A DNA stretch of 64,000 bases from Peptoclostridium litorale DSM 5388. Its GTDB lineage: Bacteria > Bacillota > Clostridia > Peptostreptococcales > Peptostreptococcaceae. How positions within the stretch are numbered: position 1 is the stretch's first letter; the number at the start of each line of letters is the position of its first letter. The position numbers and the translations under genes are program-made. The notes beneath the pieces are model-generated. The model saw only the letters and a program-made list of their open reading frames with translations, had not been told where the DNA came from and made no database searches. Below, piece by piece: positions 17,354-25,250 of this stretch. The DNA lies in the NCBI RefSeq assembly GCF_900141635.1, contig NZ_FSRH01000006.1:106488-170487 (forward strand). The letters are read 5' to 3'.

Positions 17354-18097
17354 TTGCATAGCCGTTTTGTTAAACGCTCTATGTCCATCGATATTGCACA
17401 TATGTCCTGCTCCAGCTATAATGTGAAGTCTTGAATTACTGTCCTTTTCCACATATCCCTTCGCCTTTGAAATGAACAGATGGTCTTCACTTCCGAATAT
17501 ATAGAGTTTCTTGATGGCGTCATTTTTAACCTCTCTATTGGCATAAAATTTCTGATTCCTAATTATCAAATTATACCAGTCCATAAAATCATTCCTTTTC
17601 ATTTTCTTAGCTTCCCTCACAAAAAGCCTTCTGGACTCCTTGTGATTTTTATTTGGCATCATAATTAAAGCAAACAAATTATAAAGCGTGGAGTGCGGCA
17701 TAATGTGTTTGAATATGTTTCCAATTTTCAGCAGCATGCTGTTAATGAAATTGATCTGTTTTGCAGCAGCTCCATATACAATTGATTTTATCCGGTGGGG
17801 ATAGTACTCATAAATAAGGTCCACCATGACATTCCCAAGGCACATTCCTACAAAATGAGCGGACTGTATGTTTTCTTGGTCCATAACCGCCAAAATATCC
17901 TTTGGAATATCTCTTATTGTCAGGCCGCCTATGCCCTTGTCCGATTTGCCGTGCCCGTGCAAATCAACAAGCAGAAGGTTGAATCTCTTCTGCATGTCCT
18001 TTATTTGCTTATAGTAGGTTATAGAGCTTCCACCCAGCGGATGTATAAATACAATCCAGTCTTTATTTCCATTATCCTTCTTTCTGTAATATAGCAA
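17315..18097 (-). CDS. Alpha/beta hydrolase with cysteine at the nucleophile position
   Basis: A 260-residue cytoplasmic hydrolase. The oxyanion region is FIHPLGGSS and the HGHGKSD loop follows. The nucleophile elbow is GMCLG (C86) where esterases normally have GxSxG. The acid is probably D205 (GSEDHLF) and the base H232 (GAGHMC). A Cys nucleophile is known in dienelactone hydrolase and a few others; the substrate here is unknown. Start TTG 18095-18097 has GGAGGG eight bases upstream. The last 13 codons lie in a 33-bp inverted repeat. Neighbours are pseudogenes, so the gene may be isolated or recently acquired. Confidence 0.82.
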   Translation of the reverse strand: MLYYRKKDNGNKDWIVFIHPLGGSSITYYKQIKDMQKRFNLLLVDLHGHGKSDKGIGGLTIRDIPKDILAVMDQENIQSAHFVGMCLGNVMVDLIYEYYPHRIKSIVYGAAAKQINFINSMLLKIGNIFKHIMPHSTLYNLFALIMMPNKNHKESRRLFVREAKKMKRNDFMDWYNLIIRNQKFYANREVKNDAIKKLYIFGSEDHLFISKAKGYVEKDSNSRLHIIAGAGHMCNIDGHRAFNKTAMQFFTHTNRGWIHE

Positions 18098-18307
18098 CTG
18101 CTTCCCTCCACATCCGTTGATACAAAAATCAAAATAAAAATAATTATCATCAATATTAGCACAGCTCTAAAGTAGAAATCAACCGAAATCAAATGATATT
18201 TTTACATGTTCATTTCGATTTTCATGTTAATATTTAGACCCTATTTGGTATATATTATATATACAATATACAATAATTTTCAAATCTACTTCATCGGAGG
18301 TGCTAAT

Positions 18308-18391
18308 ATGGATATCCGTCAAAATTCATTGTGGCGTATACTTATCACAGTTCTCGCTATTATTATATTCTACCTATTATCTTCATGCTAG
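18308..18391 (+). CDS. 27-residue single-helix membrane peptide
   Basis: ATG 18308 follows a near-perfect ribosome site (CGGAGGTGCTAAT). The product is a charged N-terminus (MDIRQNSLWR) plus one hydrophobic helix (ILITVLAIIIFYLLSS) ending in Cys. Too short for a family call. It could be a small membrane regulator, a type I toxin-like peptide, or chance. Its 3' end overlaps the GGDEF remnant on the other strand. The upstream 200 bases are AT-rich and could hold a promoter. Confidence 0.5.
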   Translation: MDIRQNSLWRILITVLAIIIFYLLSSC

Positions 18392-18956
18392 CAGACAATC
18401 AATGCAGAGAAAAACAATAAGAAATGGGTTATATTTTCACTCTGATGGATAAATTTTTCTTTGTCCCGCTTTAGGTTTCTGACCGTTTCTTCTACGTCCG
18501 GAAAAGTTTTGTCAATGTCCCTAATGTCGTCGCTGCTAAAGTCAAAAATAGATGGGCTTGTATGTGTTCGCCTTCAAGTGAAAATTCAAAAAAAGCAAGT
18601 TCATCCAAATGCCTTTTGATTATATTTTCTATGTCGTCTTCCATGCGGTTGAACAACAGAATAAAGTTTCCTTTCCCTGAATGGCATAGGTCTGCCTTAC
18701 CTGAAAACAAACGCTTTAAAATTCTGCTATATTGTTTTATTATTGAGTCCAAAACCTGTTCTCCATGCTCGGCTTCGATTCCGCCTGAGTTCTCTAGCTT
18801 TATTAGAAGCATGTTTGCACCCGAGTTTGGGTCGTTTGCTTTGGCGTTTAGTTTCTTGATAATATACTTCCTTGTGCTAAGGCCAGTCACAGAATCTTCT
18901 TCATAAATCTTTTTTAAGAATATTTGGCGTTTTTCTCCTCGCTCAAATGAGCTTTT
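18388..18956 (-). pseudogene. Orphan GGDEF-domain remnant
   Basis: Without a credible start, the frame opens just after a stop at 18957-18959 and reads FLKKIYEEDSVTGLSTRKYI, the conserved beginning of a GGDEF domain. It continues through a signature site that reads GKGNF, so it is catalytically dead. Near 18550 the frame shifts to another frame (SPSIFDFSSDDIRDID and on). No sensory N-terminus precedes it; the SLC12-like gene ends only 15 bases upstream. It is a truncated, frameshifted remnant and not a functional cyclase. Confidence 0.7.
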
Positions 18957-18971
18957 CTATATTAACTGGAT

Positions 18972-21074
18972 CTAAATAAGTGCGTTCTCAAGCCCGCCTG
19001 ATGCGACAAACAAAATGCTGCTCGGCGAGTTGTCAATCATTTCAATCATCGCTTCATATTCCATAGGCATGCCAATGATGTTCAAGTCTGCATTATTTTC
19101 GTGCAGGCAATCCTTAAAATCTCCGGAAAATATTCTCACTTTAGTGTTTGCCGGAAGCCTGGCCTCTTCAATAAAATCCATCATGTCTTTGACCGTCTGC
19201 TTTTTAATATTCTCATCGTCAACCACTCTGCACAAATTGAGTTCCGCTCCGAAATTTCTTGAAAATTGAAGCGCGCACAAACTTGCCAAATCGTTATTAG
19301 GGCTCTGATCCCTTAGCCAGAGGTTGATTCTCCTTTCAAGCCCCAATCCGTATTTCGAATGCATCCATAAGCACCCAACAGATATTTTAAGCGGTCTTAC
19401 AGACTTAAGAATGCCTTTGAGCTTTTCTCTTTTTTCTTCCTCATCACTGACGGTGAAAAGAATAATATTCGGCGGCAAGAAAGTACTGTTCAAGCACTGC
19501 ATAGCCGGCAGGAGAATGGACTCGAAACTTGGTGAAGTAACAGTGGTCTTCTGGGTGAAAATCTGAAGCTCCTGCAGCGGTTTTAAAACCTCGTCAATTT
19601 GCTTTTCGTTTTCAGCCGGTATTCCTTCACCGGAAGTCAGGTAATAAATCCTACCTGACGGATAAACTAGATTTTGAATGAATCTTGAAACTCGTTTAAA
19701 ATCTTCCGGCTTTTCAACTGGTATTGCCACAGACGGTTTCCATAGCCTTGGATGGTAGGGAATGGATGCTGATTTTTGAGCTGCCCATTCCGCTATAGAA
19801 ACAAATACTCCACCTCTGACATCCCCCCACGGAGAAGTCAAGTTGCGCTTTTTGAGGACAGAATAAATTATAGCAATAGTTACAAATGTTACAGCTGTAA
19901 ATACTATATTAATAAGTACCATGACAGACAAGCAGCCTAACGCTCCAAAAATCGGCACAAATATTGTCATTTTCATACTTGGCCTATAACTTATAATTCC
20001 AGTAACCTGTTCAAGAAAAACCACTAAATTAATCATCCCATAAGTTGTTAGAAAAAACATTGTTAATAGTTCAGCCAAGCTATTAAGATTGCCCGCTAGT
20101 ATTACAATCAATGAAATTGCCGACGAGACAAAAATTGCAAAAATCGGCTCTCCTTTTTCATTTTGTCTGGCAATTATTTTTCCAAAAGGAACTACTCTAT
20201 TTTCAGCAAGTGCCAAAAGCGTTCTAGGCGCGCTCACTAAAGTCGACAATGCTGAAGATAACACAGCTCCCATAACTCCTGCTATCACAAAAATCTTTAT
20301 GCTGGAAAGCTTGAAAATGATAGACATGTCAGATATCAGAATTTCCTGTGTAGCTTGATGGGCAAACCAGTAAGCTACAAATATATAAACGGCAAGTCCC
20401 GTAAATATGGCTGCTAATGTGCCTTTAATAATACTCTCCCTTGGATTCTCCAAATCACCAGACATCGTCGCACCTGTAAGGACACCCGTTACAGCAGGGA
20501 AAAAAATTGCAAATGTGGTCCAAAAACTGCCGTTTTGAAGCGCTCTGCTCATAATAATTCCTTCGCTGTTTAAATTGGGGCCGGTAAGAAATGATACCAG
20601 TGATAATGCGACTGCCGCAAGAATTCCATATTGCAATCTAAATGCCAGTTTAGCGCTTGCTAATGAAATACCCGACAAAACAAGCCACGTTATTACGCCA
20701 ACCGCTGTAATTGAATGGTTTGAAAAAAAAGAAACCCATAACTCGCTGAATCCAGTAATATAAAATGCAATTGAAATTGCTTGAGATATGTACAAAGGCA
20801 GGCCAATAGCACCTCCCATCTCATGACCTAAAGATCGGGTGATAATTGCATACGCTCCTCCTGATCCTATTCTAATATTTGTCAGCATGGATGACATTGA
20901 CAATGCTGTTGAAATCGTAATTGCATGTGCCAGAGCAATAATTATAATTGTCCCTACTAATCCAACATTTCCAACAACCCATCCTAGTCTTAAATACAAA
21001 ACAACTCCCAAAATTGTTAGAAGCGTTGGAGTATAAACCCCCTCAAAAGTCTTTAATCCAATTTTATTCGACAT
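18972..21074 (-). CDS. SLC12-like (cation-chloride cotransporter family) permease
   Basis: A 700-residue membrane protein with about 12 helices in the first 430 residues. The N-terminal signature FEGVYTPTLLTILGVVLYLR, then SMSSMLTNIRIGSGGAY and GGAIGLPLYISQA, match the bacterial branch of the SLC12/Na-K-Cl cotransporter group in the APC superfamily. The roughly 270-residue cytosolic C-terminus ends in a USP-like segment (LNIIGMPMEYEAM, PSSILFVAS). Transport of ions or amino acids is possible; bacterial members are poorly characterised. ATG 21074 was chosen because GGAGAG is six bases upstream, while an earlier TTG abuts it. It is single, with a GGDEF remnant after it. Confidence 0.85.
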   Translation of the reverse strand: MSNKIGLKTFEGVYTPTLLTILGVVLYLRLGWVVGNVGLVGTIIIIALAHAITISTALSMSSMLTNIRIGSGGAYAIITRSLGHEMGGAIGLPLYISQAISIAFYITGFSELWVSFFSNHSITAVGVITWLVLSGISLASAKLAFRLQYGILAAVALSLVSFLTGPNLNSEGIIMSRALQNGSFWTTFAIFFPAVTGVLTGATMSGDLENPRESIIKGTLAAIFTGLAVYIFVAYWFAHQATQEILISDMSIIFKLSSIKIFVIAGVMGAVLSSALSTLVSAPRTLLALAENRVVPFGKIIARQNEKGEPIFAIFVSSAISLIVILAGNLNSLAELLTMFFLTTYGMINLVVFLEQVTGIISYRPSMKMTIFVPIFGALGCLSVMVLINIVFTAVTFVTIAIIYSVLKKRNLTSPWGDVRGGVFVSIAEWAAQKSASIPYHPRLWKPSVAIPVEKPEDFKRVSRFIQNLVYPSGRIYYLTSGEGIPAENEKQIDEVLKPLQELQIFTQKTTVTSPSFESILLPAMQCLNSTFLPPNIILFTVSDEEEKREKLKGILKSVRPLKISVGCLWMHSKYGLGLERRINLWLRDQSPNNDLASLCALQFSRNFGAELNLCRVVDDENIKKQTVKDMMDFIEEARLPANTKVRIFSGDFKDCLHENNADLNIIGMPMEYEAMIEMIDNSPSSILFVASGGLENALI

Positions 21075-21308
21075 ATTCAACTCTCCGTTTTTATTAATTA
21101 GTATTTTGCCTATTACAGTTTTTTATTATAATGCAGTGTTTGAATGTGAAAATGAGTAATAGGTCCGCATTTTATCTTATATATACCTCGATTTTACTAT
21201 GCCAAATATTTTTAGCAAGTAATTTTTAGCATTCAGAAATTTATTTTTACAAAACGCTGTTTCCGATTTTAGCAATCCCTTTTAGCATTCTGATCTTGTG
21301 GCATGTTC

Positions 21309-21373
21309 AAAAAGAAAGGCACAGAGTTTCTTAACCTTAATTTTGGTAAGAAACTCTGTGCCTTTCTTTTTAT
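21309..21373. terminator. 25-bp perfect-stem terminator after the emrB pseudogene
   Basis: Arms 21309-21333 and 21347-21371 pair perfectly, flanked by A/T runs that give U-tracts on both strands. It starts 12 bases from the MFS pseudogene stop and can serve both directions. The remainder of 21075-21308 holds no gene and probably the promoter of the SLC12-like gene. Confidence 0.85.
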
Positions 21374-21382
21374 ATCCACAAT

Positions 21383-22401
21383 TTAACACGTCTTGCTTCG
21401 CCTTTTATCTCTCATAAAAAATATCATCAGCGAAGATATCACTACTGCAATTATAGAAACCTCTATGGCATGTCTCATTGCTTCCATGTATGCATCTTTT
21501 TGTATTATTCCCAGTATAGTGCTCAGGTTGTCCCCAACCATACTGTTAAAAGGCGTTATCTGCTCCGCCTTGTAGGCGTATCCAAAATTCAGCTGGTTTT
21601 GAATCAGCGTTGTCATAATGGTTATGCTTAGAGCTCCAGAAATCTGCCTTATTGTGTTCGACAAGGCCGATGCCCTGCTCACCAGAATCGCAGGCACCGC
21701 ATTCATTCCCGCCGTGCTTATAGGCATCATGGCCAACCCCAGCCCTATTCCCCTTATGCTCAAAAGCCACGTTATGGAGTCAGCGCTGGCGTCCATGTTT
21801 ATCTTGCCTACCAGAAGATATGACGCTATCCCGAGCAATGCCATACCTGGAAGCACCACGGGCTTTGCCCCTATCCTGTCAAACAGCGCTCCGCTCACCG
21901 GCATCATAAATCCCACTGCAATGGCTGAAGGAAACAGAATCAGCCCGGTTTCCATGGGAGTGTACCCCCTCAGGTTTTGAAGAAACAGCGGAAGCACATA
22001 AGTCCCCCCCATGAGGGCAAATGTAAGTACGCAGGAAATCCCCTGGCTTAATGAAAACTCAGGTATTTTTAGCACTCGCAGGTCTAAAAGAGGGTTTTCA
22101 TGCGTAAGCTCATTGACTACGAAAAACACTAGTGACAGTATCCCCGTAGTCATCAATATTGCGTTTTTAGGATCAGACCAGTCTATGGTCGATCCTTCTC
22201 CTAAAACATATAAAATCGCCACTATCCCCAGAGCTGACGACAAAAATCCAAGGTAGTCAAAATTCTTTATCTTTTTCACAGGCGAGTCCTTCAGGAGAAT
22301 CCACGCCAAAACCACCCCTACTATTCCTATCGGTACATTTATATCGAAGCCGCTATTATGCACAGCAGCCCTATAAGTATCTGTTTTCTCTTTTCCTTCA
22401 T
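21383..22401 (-). pseudogene. emrB: EmrB/QacA (DHA2) drug exporter with internal deletion
   Basis: A proper start (GGAGAGATATAAATCT then ATG 22399-22401) encodes MKEKRKQILIGLLCIIAAS, the usual first helix. The reading frame then stops, and a different frame resumes at FDINVPIGIVGVVLAWIL, which normally lies about 170 residues further on. The remaining 320 residues keep about nine helices of the 14-TM DHA2 type (LPLFLQNLRGYTPMETGL, MPVSGALFDRIG). The missing helices 2-5 and the frame shift rule out a working exporter. It follows the frameshifted hlyD-like gene in the same operon. Confidence 0.85.
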
Positions 22402-22416
22402 AGATTTATATCTCTC

Positions 22417-23372
22417 CTATTTCTTCAGTCCTATTTCGGCAAACAATCCCGGTTTTATGCTCTTGTTATCTGAAATTACTGCTATTTCTACATTCGTTCC
22501 ATTGCCACTTTCATCCAGACTCGGGCCTATCAGTGTAACAACACCTTCGCAGGCTTCATTTGAAATATCAGGGATTTTCACAATGACCTCGTCTCCCTCT
22601 TTAATTTTGCCCAATAGAGTCCCTCTATTTTCAGACTTCCTACTCCTTGTATAGTAAACAGCTTAATTCCCGGGCTTGCCAATTCACCAGCCTCCACGTA
22701 GCTGCCGACAATTGTCCCTTCATAAGGTGCGGCAATTACGCCATTGTCCACCTGCGCCTTTACGCTTTCCAATACGGCTTGTGCTTGTGCCACTTGCAAC
22801 TGTGCAATTTTCAAGTTTTCACCGGATTCGCCCCTCAGCAGTTCCACCTGAGCACTAGCCGATGTTTCCTGGGACACTGCAGCTTGAAGTTGGACCTCCA
22901 CGGCTTCCAGCTGTTGCTTTGAGAGTGCCCCTGATTTATACAATTCGTTATTTCTATAATAGTTTGCCTCTGCTATTTCCTTCGACTTCTTTGCATTGTC
23001 CAGCGCCGCCTGTGCCTGGACTTTTTGCTCCGGTCTCGCCCCTGTTTTCATCTTTTCGTAGTTTGCCTGCGCCAAAGCGACTCCTGCCTGCGCCTGAGCC
23101 AGCTGGGCATACAGTTCTGCAGTCTCAAGCCTTAAAAGCGGCGTGCCTTTCTCTACTGTATCACCTTCCTTTACAAAGACTTTCGCCACTTTTCCTGAAA
23201 TCTTTGTGGATATGTCCGAGTCCGCTGTTGAACTTACCCTCCCAGCCATTATGTATGCAGGCTTGCCCTCTTCTTTTTTGTATTCTGCTTTCGGATACTC
23301 ATTTGCGGTACAGCCTGTAAACAGCAATATGGCGCTCATTCCCAACATCAAAATTCTCCCGTTTCCTATCAT
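22417..23372 (-). pseudogene. HlyD/EmrA-type membrane fusion protein, frameshifted
   Basis: The first frame (23372 down to about 22612) encodes a lipoprotein signal (LFTGCTANE), a biotinyl-like hairpin half (ISGKVAKVFVKEGDTVEKGT), a long Ala/Gln-rich coiled coil and the second lipoyl half (IAAPYEGTIVGSYVEAGE). Near 22612 it goes out of frame (WAKLKRETRSL). The correct continuation is in a second frame (MGKIKEGDEVIVKIPD ... PGLFAEIGLKK) down to 22417. A single indel explains it, so a sequencing error is possible, but the downstream emrB is also broken. The family couples inner-membrane exporters to export. Confidence 0.82.
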
Positions 23373-23384
23373 TCTTTTCTACCT

Positions 23385-23840
23385 CTATTCTTGACTTTTT
23401 TCTTCTAAAGCTTTTTCCAGCTCTTCCAGTCTTTCGCTTAGCTCCTCCCACCACTTTTCAGATGAAAGCTCTTTCGAATTTTCAAATACCTCCTTCGATA
23501 TTTCCCGGGCTGCTTTAGCTTTTTCAATAACTGCCCTGCCCGGCTTTACAAGCACAATCCTTCTGTCATTTTCGTCCCTGACTCTCTCTACATATCCCTT
23601 TTCTACCAACCTGTCGACAACGCCTGTAAGCGTGCTGGCCGGAATGCCTATTTCCTTTGCCAAGTCCGTAGCCTTATAGGGCTGTGTTTTTACCATTATA
23701 ATAATCATTATCTCGGTTTTTGAGAAGTTGTCTTTCCCCATGGCATCTACCATTTTTTTCATCATGTTTTTACGAATATTGAAAATCTGTCTTATTGCCC
23801 TGCTCCTTACATCCAAATCCCTTTCATCTATACTGTTCAT
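23385..23840 (-). CDS. MarR-family transcriptional regulator
   Basis: A 151-residue winged-helix protein. FSKTEIMIIIMVKTQPYKATDLAKEIGIPASTLTGVVDRLVEKGYVERVRDENDRRIVLV is the MarR core, seen here as helix-turn-helix and wing (first part FSKTEIMIII, wing DENDRR). Long N- and C-terminal helices allow dimerisation. ATG 23840 follows AAGGAGGCCGCT. It heads the operon containing the now broken HlyD- and EmrB-like genes, so it presumably repressed a drug-efflux operon and itself. A 21-bp near-palindrome sits 20 bases upstream. The regulator looks intact although its targets are not. Confidence 0.9.
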   Translation of the reverse strand: MNSIDERDLDVRSRAIRQIFNIRKNMMKKMVDAMGKDNFSKTEIMIIIMVKTQPYKATDLAKEIGIPASTLTGVVDRLVEKGYVERVRDENDRRIVLVKPGRAVIEKAKAAREISKEVFENSKELSSEKWWEELSERLEELEKALEEKSQE

Positions 23841-23860
23841 AGCGGCCTCCTTTTTATTTC

Positions 23861-23881
23861 GAAACCGAATTATTCGATTTC
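23861..23881. promoter_or_regulatory. MarR operator candidate
   Basis: A 21-bp near-perfect palindrome with core CGAAT-T-ATTCG and outer GAAA/TTTC arms; only one symmetric pair mismatches. It lies 20 bases upstream of the marR start, matching the size of MarR-dimer sites. Confidence 0.65.
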
Positions 23882-23987
23882 ATAATATATTCTATATGCC
23901 GAAAATACGATTGTCAACATCTTCAAAAATAAAACCCGAGAATGCCGCATGGAATGCATAAAACATTGAACTTAAAGCATACCGTTT

Positions 23988-24191
23988 ATGTCAAAAAACG
24001 GAGGCGTTCCTTTCCCAATGCTTACAGATGCCGGCGTAAGGCTTGGAACCCTTTATGGAATATATGACAACGAGGCAGGCGTCGATACAAGAGGACGCTT
24101 TCTTATAGACCCCGATGGCATAGTCCAGGGATTTGGAGTTCTCACACCTCCTGAAGGTAGAAGATGCGTTTACAAAATAAATGCATCCTGA
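23988..24191 (+). pseudogene. Peroxiredoxin (AhpC/TSA) fragment
   Basis: 67 codons read GGVPFPMLTDAGVRLGTLYG, then RGRFLIDPDGIVQGF, the middle-to-late part of a 1/2-Cys peroxiredoxin. The N-terminal half with the peroxidatic Cys (PTxxC) is absent and no ribosome site precedes the ATG. A promoterless remnant seems likely. The following 24192-24559 contains only a hairpin and no gene. Confidence 0.75.
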
Positions 24192-24315
24192 AAATAAAGT
24201 TTTGCATCAATTCCTTTCAAGTTCCTTCATTCTGAATTTTGCTATTTTCAAGTCTTTCATGATATCTATCCTTAATCTGTTTTTTTTTATTTCAATTTCG
24301 GTGATAGATAAATAA

Positions 24316-24357
24316 AACGGGGGAAGATTCATGGTTTTACCCATGATTCTTCCCCCG
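24316..24357 (-). terminator. Terminator downstream of the moaE-like gene, copy 1 of a repeated hairpin
   Basis: Stem 24318-24334 with 24341-24357 (16 of 17 pairs) and TTTTATTTATC tail on the minus strand. A nearly identical hairpin plus flank occurs at 25202-25258; 54 of about 57 bases match. It lies 200 bases past the moaE-like stop, so read-through or a duplicated gene end is possible. Confidence 0.65.
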
Positions 24358-24559
24358 ATTGTTCTATCTACTTTTCAGTTTTTATTCCCATTCCTTAGTC
24401 TATTTATCTTACAAAACTTTAAATTGATATCTTGTTATTGTTAATTTATCCCAATGTTTTATTTTTAATTTTCAATTTTCCGTGCCTATCTGTAACTGTT
24501 GCTTCTGACAAAAAATATTTCATCTTAATTTGCATATCCGATAGACAAGCTAATGTTTA

Positions 24560-24970
24560 TTACATCTTTTGTTCGATTTCAATAACACATTCGCTTTTAA
24601 TCTTTTCAACCAGGGATTGCAGTGCATCTATAACATGTGATCTGATGTCGCCGCCTATCAGAACATACATTATGTCATCGCCAACCTCAAGCTGACCTTC
24701 ATTAAGCCAAACCCTGACATGGAATATACCTTCCTTCTTATAGGTTTCAGCAACCGCCGCATCAACTTTTACTGCATCATACGCAAATTCCATCCCTTTT
24801 ACCAAAGAACCGTCATCAAGTCCTTGACGGACCTTGGCTTTTGGCGTTTGGCGCACAACACCATTATGGACTAAAAACATTCCTTCCTGCAAAGCCATTG
24901 GATCCGCTTTTGCTTCTTTGAGCCATTCATCGATAGATGGTGATGTTTTTTTCATTTTTTCATTTACCAT
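24560..24970 (-). CDS. moaE: MoaE-like molybdopterin synthase large-subunit protein
   Basis: A 136-residue protein with MFLVHNGVVRQTPKAKVRQG and VRVWLNEG-LEVGDDIMYVLIGGDIR, a form common in anaerobes and annotated as MoaE. The family makes the dithiolene of molybdopterin together with MoaD. No moaD, moaA, moaC, mogA or mobA lies in this window, so it is an isolated member and may do something else in cofactor handling. I started at ATG 24970, about 11 bases after AAGGAG; a GTG 12 bases further upstream is an alternative. Neighbours: a terminator-like repeat downstream and rlmD upstream on the same strand. Confidence 0.7.
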   Translation of the reverse strand: MVNEKMKKTSPSIDEWLKEAKADPMALQEGMFLVHNGVVRQTPKAKVRQGLDDGSLVKGMEFAYDAVKVDAAVAETYKKEGIFHVRVWLNEGQLEVGDDIMYVLIGGDIRSHVIDALQSLVEKIKSECVIEIEQKM

Positions 24971-25193
24971 AACCCGATACACTCCTTATCTAATAAAGTA
25001 ATTGCCTTTTGTTTGCAACAAAATTCCACGAAGATCAATTCCATCCTAACACAATATTTAAAATCATTATATCATCTTCCCTCTTCAAGCTCTCTCTTTT
25101 TCTATTCTCTTTTTCTATTTAAGCTTCTCTATTTCCAAGGTTTCAATGGATTTCTGTTCTTAATCCCTAATCCCATTCCCCTTAAATCTCGAA

Positions 25194-25240
25194 AGAAAAA
25201 AGGGGGAAGATTCATGGTTTTACCCAGGATTCTTCCCCCG
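25194..25240 (-). terminator. Terminator of the 23S rRNA methyltransferase gene, copy 2 of a repeated hairpin
   Basis: Stem 25202-25217 with 25224-25239 (two mismatches) and a TTTTTTCTTTC tail on the minus strand, 11 bases after the stop codon. Nearly identical to the hairpin at 24318-24357, including 15 bases of flank. This is a convincing intrinsic terminator. Confidence 0.85.
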
Positions 25241-25250
25241 ATTGTTCTAT

